A stretch of 64,000 nt of DNA from Liolophura sinensis (Eukaryota; Mollusca; Polyplacophora; Chitonida; Chitonidae). This document shows positions 1 through 12,346 of this stretch, piece by piece (position 1 is the first letter of the stretch; each line of letters begins with the position of its first letter). The notes beneath the pieces are model-generated. The model made no database searches. It saw only the letters and a program-made list of their open reading frames with translations, and had not been told where the DNA came from. Where the stretch lies: assembly GCF_032854445.1 (NCBI RefSeq), contig NC_088299.1, forward strand, positions 15,557,608 through 15,621,607, written 5' to 3'. The translations under genes were made by a program, and so were the position numbers.

Positions 1-3000
1 TAGCTGTCTTATGGTCTACCCTGACTTACCCTCGCCTCAGTTATAAAGTTCATTTGTTTGAATAAAACATTGCTTAAGAAAAGTTACTGGCATGCCGTGA
101 CAATGTCTTAATTGCGTTTGGAATACTAATTGTACAAATGATATATACATTTGGGGGAAAAAAGCAAAGGCTATGAAAAAGAATTGATTAAAATTTTCAA
201 CATGAGTGTTAATGGGCTTTCTTATTGACTGTGCAGAAACACAAACATAATACATATATTTTATGGGTTTTTTTTCATTATTCATAGAACGTCATCTGGC
301 CGTTCTGCTACAAACAGCAGGTAAACGACAGCACAGAGCTTAGTGTACTCGTAAGCAGTGGATGTTGAGTGATTTTTTTTTTTTTTTATAAATTTTCCAT
401 CCCACCCCAAATGTTCTTGTTTTAGCACTTATAAGGGATCTGTTTCTCAACTTTCTTAGGCTTTAAGTTTTATAATTCAGACCGACACATGTTATACCGA
501 TACGTGGGACTCCGCAGCATAGCCTCCCTGGCAAAGAGTGGACCTGTTCAACAGATGGCAAAATAAATTAACTCTGTCACTGGGTTTGCAGAAATTAAGT
601 GAATTGCAAATCGACTATGATATTTCTGTAATTTCGTTGGATTAATGTCCCTGGGAATGTCATGAGAAGGGTATGTAGACGGGATCTACCCCCAACTCCC
701 CGCGTCGCTATCCCCACAAGGACTACACCGTATTATAAGAACTTTTGATAAGAATGGAGTCAAATACACGCGCGACTCAGGAAACCATATTAGAATATAT
801 CATATTTTTTATATCATTCGAAGTACGTCACTCTATTTAGCTCTATCGTATTTACTATACAACTTACAATACATTAACGTTGTCATTACTATACATGAAT
901 ATAGATTTATAAGGGCATGTACATCTTGTAACATCAAGTTACGATGAAATGATGAAATTTCAGTTCAAAAGCCGTAACAGTGGAACCAGAACAAGTATGG
1001 TCTCTATCCAGTGTAAAGACCTACACATGTTGTATTGTGGAGAAAAAAACCCTTCACTAAAAGCCCCAGGGGAGCGGGTATCTGTTACAACTCGGCTTGA
1101 TTGTTAGGGAAATAGCCGGCTCACTAGGGGGCCTTCTGATTAGCCGCACTCCCTCCCACGGTAATAGTACACTGACACAGAAGTTGGGGGTCCTGCAGGG
1201 CCACCGCCGGCGACTCGGGGATTATATCCACGTAATATATAAACCTATATTTGCACATTCACCTGCGACATCGTATTTAATCGGTCAGGTTCGAATAACA
1301 GACCACAACTCCATTTTAATCCGGGATTATCCGTAAATCCTTGGCACCCCGTCACGCAGAACCATTTTTACTTATGATAGGGCGTGGTTCCCACCTCTAT
1401 ACTCTCTAACTAGAGACTTCTACGTAACATGTGCTACTCTATTACTTCAACATTCACAGTTGTCATACATGGAAGCCGATCTAACGCCGCCCACCCCTTT
1501 CCGGCATCCCCATTCAAAACTGGAGCTTCGGTGCACATTTATACTGTTTACTGCATTAGTCTATTATCTTAAAGAAATGAAAAATGTTTACTAATTTTGT
1601 TTCCCCTTTCCTTTCTTTCTTTTTTTTTTTATTTTGCAAATAGACATACATTTTTTGTTGCGTGATGCAACTTGCCTTTTTTTTTAAGGTAGCCCAGGTA
1701 TATGAAAAGTGCAAGCGACCGCAGTAATTAATTATATTTAATCCACAAAACTGAAAAATCTAAATTTATCTAACGCTTAATTTATTTTCTATAAAATAAA
1801 TAATTATAGGTGAGCATATTTTCGTGTTTCGCTTTTTGTTATCTTTATGGCCATACTCAAATAATTATAACATTATAACAAGTGTCTTTCTGTGTCACCT
1901 AATATTGATACAGTAATGATTCTATACCCATGCATGCATTTCGAGGCTATTTCCTGTCTAAGTCCGACATATACAGCCTTTTCACTATACTATATACTTT
2001 AAGAGCTTAGGAGCCATTCGGATTTATTTCTTTTCCCCACATCGGCCGAAAGCAATGTGTTAAGCGAGAGTAGTCTGTGACTTTCGGCTCTCTCAGCTTA
2101 TTTCCCAGCGTCTGTTGGAAAAAGCCGCGACAAACAGCGCTAACGAAGACACCATTTTGGAGACAAACATCAAAAGTATCGGGTGTGGCAAAAACCGCAC
2201 GTTCGGATAACGATCACACAAAAAACGAAAGTGCCAAACTTGACCTAATTTTGACCCACATTCTCTGTTTTTGACCTGTATTCAGTGCTTCTTAACATTT
2301 GTTCTTTTTCTCGCCTTTTTTCACCTCGGTTAGAGCCTAAACAATCGAATTAATGGAGCAGCGGCGGAGGCCAGCCAATTGGAAGGCGAGCACTTCAGCT
2401 GACGGTCACGTAGAGATATGGAAGCGGGGATGATGTAGGTCTGAATGATTATTCAAAGTCCAGAAATAGATCTGTCAGAGGAATAAGTAAATGAAGTGAA
2501 CCAACATCAAGCAAAGCTTGCAACATGTGGCTTTACTTTGTTATTTGTAATTTTTTTTAAGCATTTAAATTTGTTATTGTATTATGTATTATATATATTG
2601 TGTTTGCATTTAACATAATCTTTTACAAACCATAACACAGGTGCATTTAGTGAAGTGACGTTCACGCCTTAAGCATGTGCAAAGGAGTTAACCCTTTATG
2701 TTTTATTGGTACATTCTTTCATTTGCATCGAATAGTCTTTCTTCTGTGATAAATTTTATATTTCTATTTCCATATCCTATAGTGAATGTGCCTCCGTTGT
2801 TTCCCGCATATCATGTCCCTGTCCACTGAACGGACAATCGTGCTTAAACTTAAAAAAAGGAAACACTACCCACTATCTCCTGTGGACATATATATGCATG
2901 CATTTATGTCCAGGAAAGTTTTTAGACAGCTTTTTACACCATTCATTTACAACCCACAGTGCTAACTTATTACTCCGGCTTATCACATATTTGGGATTTT

Positions 3001-5967
3001 TTTGGGCGCCATGTGACACAAAAGATACACCTTGTTTGATGACAGTATCTCCACATAAAAACCGTTTCGTAATCTGTCATGCCCTCCCCCCTTCATCCCA
3101 CAACAGTCCGAACTATGTGTTAAGTTAAGAAACACAATTAATGCACAACAATAAATAAATAAATATATAAATGTACACAATTTGATAAACTGGCATACGT
3201 GCAGTAATTAAGATAGTTTTCCATCATGATTCTGATTCGAACATGATTACACGTACACCTACATTACTTTTCAAAAAGTCGCATCGTCCTCACAAAATAA
3301 CAAATGTTATCAATGTGGAAAATTATCATCAGGTAGGATGAAAATAGCCAGCTTTTTTGTTGGAAGTATGCGTTTCCTGAATGCCACATGGCGACCATAT
3401 TTACTGTTGCGCGTGAAATGGTGAAGATGTTCCAGAGTATGGACACGGCCTATTTACGTATAACAAGATCTAAAATACGCAAGTTAGACAAGGCGTTTAA
3501 AAATTCTATGAGATACCGAACATGCAGACGTGGACATGAAAGATCAAAAGCAAACTGGACCTATTCTTGAGTAAGAACAATAAAGGGTAACGAATTAGAG
3601 GCGTAATGTTTGAGGGAAAGTGGATGTGTATATATACACAGAATCAACGACCATCTGGCGCTCACAGACTGATCGAGAAGAAATGACGCCCCGGCGCCAC
3701 CGTCTGTCTGAAGCCACAATCAGTCGGTTCACATTAAATCGCGATAATTTTGGACGTGCTCAGAAGCGATGATTTGACCCCTTTTGTTGTCTCTGACAAT
3801 TTGTATTTATTTTTAAATTGAACGCATTAACGGATGCTCGCGCGTGCATGGTCGCTTGTAATGGAACCGTGAAAAATGTGCTAAAGTTTTTTTATAAACG
3901 ATCGGCACCGCTGACTAAGAAAAGTACGGATTAAAAAAGGGACAGGATTTACACATTCCTTTCTCCCGCGTGCTCGCCATGGTAATGTTCAATCCACGTG
4001 CGTTCACGCAAATATAATTGTAATCGTGTTAAGGGGACCGACTTTTCATGAAACTGACTTCTGTGGGCAAAGCTCGCCCGGCATGGATCTGTTCAAATGT
4101 CAAGTGGTAATACCTTTCTGTCTACTACCGGCAATGTCAATTGCTGACATGTGTAAATGTGTCTACGTGCCCTAGGTGTCTAGTTGTCTAAAGTGCATAC
4201 TTCGGAAAGATAAAAATTAATTAACAATATATTTTTCATCCTATAGGCAGTTAAGCACAACCCTTTTGTTAACATTAAAACTATATTCTGTTCTGCTCAA
4301 GAATCACCTATAAATGTGTACTTGTGTAAAATAACATCAGCCACATAAATGCCAAGTGAAACATGAGAGCAAAACTAATTTGCTTTACCAACGAGTTCGC
4401 ATATATATTTATCACTCCCATTGTCAGATTTTACGAATTTTTCCATGCATCCCTGTAAGACTAAGGATTAGTAATAAATTGTTCATTTATGTCGGCCTAA
4501 CACATAAATCTGGATTTTTGAGAAGCACAGATTTTTATTCATTTGCAGCACCTTTTGTTGATATATACATGTACATGCGTCTTCGTATACATGGTTTCCA
4601 GACAAGTTACTCTTAAAAACTGACCGACGGCAACTGTTGTAATGTACGAGTTTAAATATTTATAGTGAAAACTATATAGCGTATACTGTTGTGACGGCGA
4701 ATGTTAATATGTATACTGCCAGATTAAAGTTGATAAACATTGTGAGATTACATTCTGGAATTTAGAATCTAAATTCTCTCTTCTTGATTGTATCTTTATA
4801 TGCACATGTTATACTCAGGAAGAATATCGCTTGGAAATGTGGAACAGTTTGTATTTGGCAGTTTGCTCAGACAGTTAAGATAAATTTAGCTGAACAGTAT
4901 TCGAGAGAGATGCATGGCCTACAGTATCATCATTCCAGAAATTCAGTTCTAATCGAGATGTATGATTTCTGCGGGGGCTTTTGGTGGACATAACTGAACT
5001 CAATCGCCCACAATTGTTCACACAGGCTAAAAGTACACGCCCAGGATCCGCAGCTACGGCTTGAGCACGTGCTGTCACCATGGGTACCGCACAAATACCT
5101 AATCTGTAAATGATTTGGAATGGCCAGTAATTTTACCTGTATTTTTTTTATCGCACCGAGTATGTAACCACACGCCAGAAAAGCTTTGTGAGCGTGGAAC
5201 CTGGGAGAATCGATGAAGATGATACAGAAAAGGTCACAGAACATTGGAGAGTCTCAGCATGTCTTTGCTCGCTATAAATGGAGAGCATGTAAATACGGAT
5301 GTACATATGCGAATATATTGAGAGTGTACATATTTTTATGCATTCAGAGAAATATATTATCCATAATCCGGGCCACATGAGCGAGAATTCATGCTTTTAT
5401 GTGGAGTAACGGGATTGGTTTATTATACATGTACTGCCTTAACCGTTATACAGGTGTAGGCTTATGTATTTATGATTATATTAATGTATTCTAACTTACA
5501 TTGACAGCTTGGTTGATTAGAATTCAGAGCGTTTCTTACACAAAAGCAGACTAAATAGACAACAATCAAGCATATATCATAAAGTTCGATTCCTTTTTTC
5601 ACACTGTAAAGGAACGCTATTTTTAAGAGAGTTTTTATATTACTAACATTTGGCGAGTGACATGTTGAGTTGCCATGTAAACTTCCAGTTAGAAGAAAAG
5701 GCATGAACAAACGTAACATAAAAAGGTGCAGTTCTCATATCGAAAAGTTGAATGTCGATCTTACTTGATGTGTATATGATTCAACTTGGATCGAGTTCAA
5801 TAAGCTGAGGTAAAAAGCGTTAAATAGCATGCATGTGTATAACCATCTTCGCTCAATCGTTCCCATGAAATTGGTGGAAGGTCTGGTTTGACCATTTATA
5901 CTGTCTAGCGAATGGTTCATGTTTGATTTATTTTAATGGTGCATCTATATACTACACAAGTTTGATT
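1..5967. other. Unique AT-rich sequence, no gene recognised
   Basis: I see no coding exon or RNA gene here. The frames are short and none resembles a known protein. Simple-sequence content includes a run of 15 T at 373-387, a run of 11 T at 1620-1630 and an AAAT tract at about 3151-3170. The sequence before that last tract (about 3060-3150) may be a very decayed SINE 3' end, but the match is too poor to call. A perfect 16-bp palindrome of alternating bases lies at 3625-3640. The stretch could be intergenic or intronic; the window alone cannot decide. Confidence 0.6.
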
Positions 5968-6073
5968 CATTTATTTATATTTTTGATAGTGTTGTACGCC
6001 TTACTCAAGAATTTTTCACTTATACGACAGCGGTCAGCGGAAACCAGACAGAGCCCAGGGCAAACCCACGATC
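5968..6073 (-). mobile_element. SINE family A, decayed 3' part
   Basis: On the minus strand this matches the right half of the main SINE family. The tail side (TTTATTTAT) comes first in plus coordinates, followed by decayed forms of the TACGCC.TACTCAAGAAT block, the ACTTATACGAC block and the GAAACC.GACAGAGCCC block. The piece CATTATGGTGGGAG seen in better copies is missing. The tRNA-like head is absent, so this is a 5'-truncated, old copy that cannot be transcribed from its own promoter. Confidence 0.75.
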
Positions 6074-7214
6074 AAACATACGTTTGCGAAGCACATGTAT
6101 AAGTTGTCTTGGTGTTATCGCTGGCTAATTAAGCAAAAGTGTTATTCATCTTACAGCTGTTCGACCTTGACAAAGCCTCAAAACGAGGTCAAACGAGATC
6201 AAAACTGAGGTTCGTAAAGTGTAGAATATGTGAGTAAAAAATTTGCAGTACCACTTTAAGCAACAGTAAAAATAAATAAATAAATAAATTGGCAAATAAA
6301 TTTTTTAAAAAAGGCAAGAAATTGAAAAGAACTTATCTTTAAATGCATGTAATCGACATATGCACTACTTGGATGGAAGTACAAACAGAGGTCGGATCTA
6401 ATGCACACCGTTATGGACTCAGTGATGCTTGAGAATGCATGTTCGGCTGATGATTTAAAAAGGGCACCGGACTTATCCAGGTCATCAGTCCACAAAGAGC
6501 TCATTACAAACTACGACAAGAAACTAATGTAAAATGCAGTTATGTAATGCATGTATATGTATATAAGGAGATGAATATGTTCACTGTAGAGGGTGATAAA
6601 TATTGTAAAGGCAGTTCGATACCGTTATTATTGGCGTATTCTTGGCACGGATATATGTTGCCGTGTACATTGCTGCCACTGCACTTGATGACACCTGACA
6701 GCTGTCCCCACCATATTAAATATAGATAATATAATGGTCTGTGGCCGAACCGATCGTGGCCCCGATGACCTCACGGTAACACCCATGGGCCGCCATTCTG
6801 GCGTCTGTGACACACTCCCTTCTTGTTAGGACAGTTGCAATGCACAATGGTTTCAGGTAAAACGTTGTAGTCGTACAGGTAATGTAAATGTACCATACAT
6901 TAAAACCGATTCAAACCGAGTATCAGCGATTACTATCTATCTGTCTATATACATTCTGATGATTGTCATCAACACATATACAGTAATTGTCTAAGGTTAA
7001 TTGAATACAAAAAGTACGATAATGTTTTTGATACGAATCAGGATGTATGCTTTTTCTTAATTAAATACCTATCAAAACCGGTAATATGTTATGAATGCAG
7101 TTCTGTTTTCAACTGTTTTTGTGAAAAGTCACTGAACGGAAAATTCTCCTTCCATAACTCTTCCCATATGCCTGAATTGCGTTTCGTATTAATTGAAGGT
7201 GTAAGGCTAATGTA
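6074..7214. other. Unique sequence between a SINE and the satellite block
   Basis: No gene or clear repeat is recognised. An AAAT tract lies at about 6268-6290. The last 40 bases drift into partial similarity with the satellite that follows, so the array edge is not sharp. Confidence 0.5.
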
Positions 7215-8470
7215 GGTTTATCTGCTATGATTGATAGTGTTATATGGTACAAATACATATATCCCAGTGAGCAGTGTTCGCTGTGGACACTGAAGTTCGT
7301 CTGATATGATTGATACGGCTACATGGTACAAATGCATATATTCCAGTGAGCAATGTTCCCCATGGACACTGAGGTTCGTCTGGTATGATTGGTGCGTCTA
7401 CTTGGTACAAATACATATATCCCAGTGAGCAGTGTTCGCTGTGGACACTGAAGTTCGTCTGATATGATTGATACGGCTACATGGTACAAATGCATATATT
7501 CCAGTGAGCAATGTTCCCCATGGACACTGAGGTTCGTCTGGTATGATTGGTGCGTCTACTTGGTACAAATACATATATCCCAGTGAGCAGTGTTCGCTGT
7601 GGACACTGAAGTTCGTCTGATATGATTGATACGGCTACATGGTACAAATGCATATATTCCAGTGAGCAATGTTCCCCATGGACACTGAGGTTCGTCTGGT
7701 ATGATTGGTGCGTCTACTTGGTACAAATACATATATCCCAGTGAGCAGTGTTCGCTGTGGACACTGAAGTTCGTCTGATATGATTGATACGGCTACATGG
7801 TACAAATGCATATATTCCAGTGAGCAATGTTCCCCGTGGACACTGAGGTTCGTCTGGTGTGGTTGGTGTGGCTACATGGTACAAATGCATATATCCCACT
7901 GAGCAGTGTTCCCCATGGACACTGATGTTCGTCTGGTATGATTGGTGCGTCTACTTGGTACAAATACATATAGCCCAGTGAGCAGTTTTCGCTGTGGACA
8001 CTAAGGTTGATCTGGTATGATTGGTTCGGCTAGGTGGTACAAATACATATATCCCAGTGAGCAATGTTCTTTGTGGACACTGAGGTTCGTCTCGTGTGGA
8101 TGGTGCGGCTACATTGTACAAATACATATAGCTCAGTGAGCAATGATCTCTGTGGACACTGAGGTTCGTCTAATATGATTGGTGCGGCTACATGGTACAA
8201 ATGCATATATCCCAGTGAGCAGTGTTCCCCGTGGACTCTGATGTTCGTCTGGTATGATTGGTGCGTCTACTTGGTACAAATACATATAGCCCAGTGAGCA
8301 GTTTTCGCTGTGGGCACTAAGGTTGATCTGATATGATTGGTTCGGCTAGGTGGTACAAATACATATATCCCAGTGAGCAATGTTCTTTGTGGACACTGAG
8401 GTTCGTCTGGTGTGGATGGTGCGGCTACATTGTATAAATACATATAGCCCAGTGAGTAATGTTCGCTGTG
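7215..8470. repeat. 79-bp satellite with 158- and 316-bp higher-order periods
   Basis: The motif GGTACAAAT.CATATA recurs exactly every 79 bp: 7246, 7325, 7404, 7483, 7562, 7641, 7720, 7799, 7878, 7957, 8036, 8115, 8194, 8273, 8352 and 8431 (TGTA variants at 8115 and 8431). From 7246 to about 7877 two monomer types alternate, giving nearly identical 158-bp dimers starting at 7246, 7404, 7562 and 7720. From 7878 a different order appears: the monomer at 7878 matches the one at 8194 and 7957 matches 8273, a 316-bp (four-monomer) period. Each monomer contains CAGTGT or a variant and ACACTG as a short dyad. Open frames on both strands here follow the repeat and are not genes. Constant spacing with no indels suggests recent homogenisation. 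Confidence 0.95.
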
Positions 8471-10175
8471 GACACTGAGGTGCATCTGGTACTGCTAACT
8501 TTGACATTGTGTTGTCGGTAAATCCCAACAAGCAATGTTCGTTGTAGATCTATGCGTCGAAACAAGCATTCGTATACCAGCCGTCAACCAATAAGGGCGT
8601 GCCAGATCAACAATCGCAGGGACAACGCGGCTCATCTGGTACTCCTAACCTTGGCATTAGGTTAATGGAACAATAAGCAATGTTCGTTGTGATGTGGGTA
8701 GAGCCTAATAAGCAATGTTCACTATGAGCACTCAGGTTCGACTGGTACTGCTAACCAGTGGCATTGTGTTGTTGGTACACCACAACAAGCAACGTTTGCT
8801 ATGGACCCCGATGTTAATCTGGTACTGCTAACCTTTATATTGTGCTGTTGCTACAGCCCAATAAGCATTATTTGCTGAACAATCAGGTTCGTCTGGTAAT
8901 GCTAAACTTGGCATTGTATTGTTGCTAAAGCCAAATAAGTAATATTTGCTTTAGACCCTGAGGATCATTTGATACTGCAAACATTGGCTTTGTGTAGTTG
9001 GTCCGGCTCAATAAGCAACTTTCGCTGTGGAGACTGAGGTTCATATGGTACTGCTAACAATTTAATTGCGTTGTTGGTACAGTCCAATAAGCAATGTTCG
9101 ATGTGGACACTCAGGTTCATTTGGTACTGCAAACTTTGTCAATGTCTTGTTGGTACAGCCCAATGAGCAATGTTCGCTGTGGACACTCAGGTTCATTTGG
9201 TGTTGCTAACCATGGAATTGTCTTGGTACAGCCCAAAAAGAACTGTTCAGTGTGGACACAGTGGTTCGTCTGGTACTACTAAAGTTGGCATTGTGTTGTT
9301 TGTACAAGCCAATAAATTATGTTCGTTGTGGACACTGAGGTTCGTCTGGTAATGCTAAACTTGGCATTGTATTGTTGGTCCAGCCCAGTAAGGAATGTTC
9401 GCTTTAGGCCCTGAGGATCATTTGATACTGCAAACATTGGCTTTGTGTAGTTGGCCCAGCTCAATAAGCAACTTTCGCTGTGGAGACTGAGGTTCATATG
9501 GTACTGCTAACAATTTAATTGCGTTGTTGGTACAGTCCAATAAGCAATGTTCGCTATGGACACTGAGGTTCATTTGGTACTGCTAACCATGGAATTGTGT
9601 TGTTGGTACAGCCCAATAAGAACTGTTCAATGTGGACACAGTGGTTCGTCTGGCGCTACTAAAGTTGGCATTGTGTTGTTTGTACAAGCCAATAAATTAT
9701 GTTCGTTGTGGACAATGAGGTTCGTTTGGTACGGCTAAACTTGGCATTGTATTGCTGGTCCAGCCCAGTAAGGAATGTTCGCTGTGGACACCGAGGTTCA
9801 TCTGGCACTGATAACCTTGGCATTGTGTTGTTGGTACAGTCCATAAACAACGATCCCTTAGGACACCGAGGTTCATCTGGTACTTCTAACCTTGGCATTG
9901 TGTTGTTGGTACAGTCCAATAAGCAATGTTCGCTGTGGACACTGACGTTCATCTGGTGCTCCTAACCTTACCATTGTGTTGTTGGTACAGTCCAATAAGC
10001 AATGTTTGCTGTGGACACTGACGTTCATCTGGCACTGCTAAACCTGGCATTGTGTTGTTGGTACAGCCCAATAAGCTATGTTCGCTTTGGACACTGACGT
10101 TCATCTGGTGGTGCCTTTTGGTTGCCACTGAGTCGTTAATGCTGCAGACCCTTGGCATTGTGCCGTTAGCGCTGC
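8471..10175. repeat. 76-bp satellite related to the 79-bp array
   Basis: The array continues with a shorter monomer sharing CAATGTTCGCTGTGGACACT with the 79-bp type. The rest of the unit differs (CTGGTACTGCTAACCTTGGC, then a GTGTTGTTGGTACAGCCCAA stretch). Spacing of the GTTCG core is mostly 76 bp: 9096, 9172, 9244 (72, small deletion), 9321, 9397, 9473, 9549, 9625, 9701, 9777. Monomers are more divergent than in the first block. A five-monomer block is repeated: 9172 onward matches 9549 onward (377 bp), and 9244 onward matches 9625 onward (381 bp). Non-repeat sequence interrupts the array at about 8546-8626. The 3' edge fades out between 10115 and 10175. Confidence 0.9.
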
Positions 10176-10303
10176 TGAACCTAGAGAAGAGCTTCAGACT
10201 TGCTGTAATTTTAACTTCAAGTTACATTAATCCTAGCATTTGATTTATCAATTCTATGGATATGCATATAGAAACATTTCTAGGTCACATGAGATGTGGG
10301 TTC

Positions 10304-10420
10304 CTTGAAAGTATTCAAGGTTTCATGCTTCCGTTCTTCCTTGGTGACAATAAGTGATTGACGAGTGACGCTGAAAACCACCAATATGTTCCACTAGTAT
10401 GACGTGTTAAAAGCGATATA
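10304..10420 (+). mobile_element. SINE family D fragment
   Basis: The block at 10324-10365 (CATGCTTCC, then TTGGTGACAATAAGTGATTG) matches a block in the larger element at 11090-11430. No tRNA-like head is visible in this copy. It is a decayed body fragment, assigned only by similarity to the second copy. Confidence 0.45.
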
Positions 10421-10448
10421 GATCACCGGTATAACTTGCTAAAAATCG

Positions 10449-10542
10449 GTGGTTTACTCCAAGCACACCGGTTTCATCCACAGATGAAAACTCGGTCGTC
10501 ATCGTAAAATTAAAAAATTCTTGAGTATATAAAACGTTAAGC
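10449..10542 (+). mobile_element. SINE family A-like 3' end, variant type, decayed
   Basis: Shows the order typical of the 3' part of family A in a variant form: ACACCGGTTTCATCCAC, a degenerate GTCGTCATCGTA block, AAAAATTCTTGAGTAT and AACGTTAA. Head and tail are lost or unrecognisable. A second copy of the same variant follows at 10694-10798. Confidence 0.5.
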
Positions 10543-10693
10543 AGCACTTTATGAAACGTACATCAAGACCAGCAGTATGTTGAAAGCTTGCGTTGACAGC
10601 GGAATCCAATCGACGAATCACAAATAAGAATATGAAACCACGAGGCCACAGGCCGCAAAATCAAAGTTTGATGAAAAAAAATTCTCGAATACA

Positions 10694-10798
10694 GGTGCCT
10701 GGCGAAGGGCTACGATTTTCTCCCGGGCAATCCGGTTTCCTTCACCCATAAACCTGACTATCGTAATTTAATTCAAAAACAAACCAATGGAATAAATT
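10694..10798 (+). mobile_element. SINE family A-like 3' end, variant type
   Basis: Contains CCCGGGCAATCCGGTTTCC, then TTCACCCATAAACCTGACTA and an ACCAATGGAATAAAT end. These correspond to the pyrimidine-rich block and the ACACCAATCAAATAAAT end of family A. The ATTCTTGAGTACGGCGT block has been lost. It may be a separate subfamily, since the CACCCATAAACCTGAC stretch also appears at about 55515. Confidence 0.5.
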
Positions 10799-11089
10799 AG
10801 TATGGCAATTTTTTTGTACAAATCCCCAATGCATGTATGAGAACTCGCCCAAATGTGTAATACCTATAGAGCGCTATCAATGATATCTTTTTGTAATGAT
10901 ATCTAATTGGGGAGGCATGCGTCAGGTAACATGGATGCCCCAAACAGCCATAGCATACTTGTATGCCGGGGCAGTATAGCATGCATAGATTCCTTTATTT
11001 TAAGAACCAAATTGGACCAGGAACATTACCAGGAATACCATATTTAACTTTTATTTGACTGGTGGGTGTCCCGGCCAATCTCTTGCTGA

Positions 11090-11430
11090 CAATGCGGCAC
11101 TGCTATGTTACTTTCAATATACTGACGGGGTTGAGTGTTCAAATCCAGCTTCCGCTGGGTGAAGTTTGGTTTTCTTGGATAAGATTGTGATGTGTACACA
11201 TGTACTTGTAAATTTGAAGGCTCTTACTCTAAACGCAGTCGTCCTCAGATAACGGTACAGGTCGTCAAGACGTTATGCTTCCATTGTCCTTTGGGGGTAC
11301 TGGTAATAATAAGTGGTTGACGGTGCTCTTTCGTGTAGGTTCACGTGTAGTCTTCGCCGGAGACAACATGTCTTCCACCGATATAACATGCGTTAAACGT
11401 AGAAATAGTTCGTCAAACGTTGCTGGTTTC
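11090..11430 (+). mobile_element. tRNA-derived SINE, family D
   Basis: A B-box-like sequence GTTCAAATCC lies at 11137-11146, inside the order typical of a tRNA-derived head. The body follows (TTTGGTTTTCTTGGATAAG, then TCGTCCTCAGATAACGGTAC) and ends with CCGATATAACATGCGTTAAA. A block at 11270-11328 is shared with 10324-10365. I cannot define the A box confidently or find a target-site duplication, so the limits are approximate. Confidence 0.5.
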
Positions 11431-12000
11431 TTCTGGGTACCCCGATCTTGGTGGGCTACATACATTAAAGGAGAAAACACCTAAAAACAACGACACTATA
11501 GGCTGAAAATAGCACATTTCTTTCTATCTGGTGGTGCTTGCTGCATAATTTTGCCATTTTTCCTCGCCCTACACGTAAAGCATGAAAACATCAAAGCTGG
11601 CATAAATCGCCGAGTCCATCGCGTCCTCCATCTTTAACACCCTGTAATTTATGCTGGGGGTGTGTTGCCTCTCAGCCTATGTCCGACATTCCGGTTTCCC
11701 GATCGTCAAGCGGAAAACGAACTGTACTGTTCGCTACCTTCTGGGAAGCTCTACCGGAAATGTACGAACTGCACTTCGGCGATTTCCGACAGCAATTCTC
11801 CTCCTAACACAGAAGACTTCAGGACTAGTTCTTAGGCAAAATGGAGTCGCCCACAGCGGATTTTGGCCCTGACTTTATTTATAATTTGTCAACTTGAGGT
11901 ACATATTAGAATTTTTAATGGCATGGACCTGCGAGGAAAAGCGTGCTCTTTTCAATGGTATTTAATTGATATTTAAATTTTCTTCTCCTTTAATAAAAAG
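11431..12000. other. Unique sequence between SINEs
   Basis: No gene or repeat family is recognised. Two overlapping frames of about 70 codons at 11265-11484 (one per strand) lie largely in the SINE to the left. A 73-codon frame at 11651-11872 shows no recognisable domain. Confidence 0.4.
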
Positions 12001-12346
12001 ACCGCTTCGGTGGCCTAATGGTTAAAGCGTCCGCCTCGACGTCGGGAGACCTCCGGATCAAACCCGGTCGAGTCATACCACATACTTTAAAAATGGTACA
12101 TGCTGTTGCCACACTAGGCGTTCAGCTCTGAGAGGTTAGGGCAAGGAAACATGACTGTTTCAGAATAATGTGACTCGGTGAGCTGTCATGTCTGGTCTCT
12201 TCGGCTGGATACTTCAGTGGCGGCAGCGCAATGGCGGCATGTCAAAGGAACCACAATGTAGGTATACACACCTTATGACTCCTCGTCGTCATATGACTGA
12301 AAATCTGAAAAGTACGACGTTAAACCCCAAGCATACAAACAAGCAT
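12001..12346 (+). mobile_element. tRNA-derived SINE, family B, full length
   Basis: The head has an A box (TGGCCTAATGGTTAAAGCG, about 12011-12029) and a B-box-like GGATCAAACCC about 27 bp further on, as expected for a tRNA-related RNA polymerase III promoter. The body follows: CGAGTCATACCA, a CTGTTGCC.CACTAGGCG block, AATGTGACTCGGTG, TGTCATGTCTGGTCTCTT, GATACTTCAGTGGCGGCAGC and AAGTACGACGTTAAACCCCA, ending in a CATACAAACAAGCATA tail. The same order recurs at 28.4 kb and 40.3 kb. The element directly abuts a foldback sequence on its 3' side, and I could not find a target-site duplication. Confidence 0.85.

Noticed and set aside
3682-3768. 29-codon Arg-rich frame just downstream of a TATATA palindrome
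   Set aside because: Too short to judge. The TATA-like sequence is part of a perfect palindrome, and no donor or downstream exon was found.
7714-9965. Clusters of open frames on both strands, 60-97 codons
   Set aside because: They are translations of the satellite monomers. Similar peptides recur in step with the repeat, and frames exist on both strands at once.
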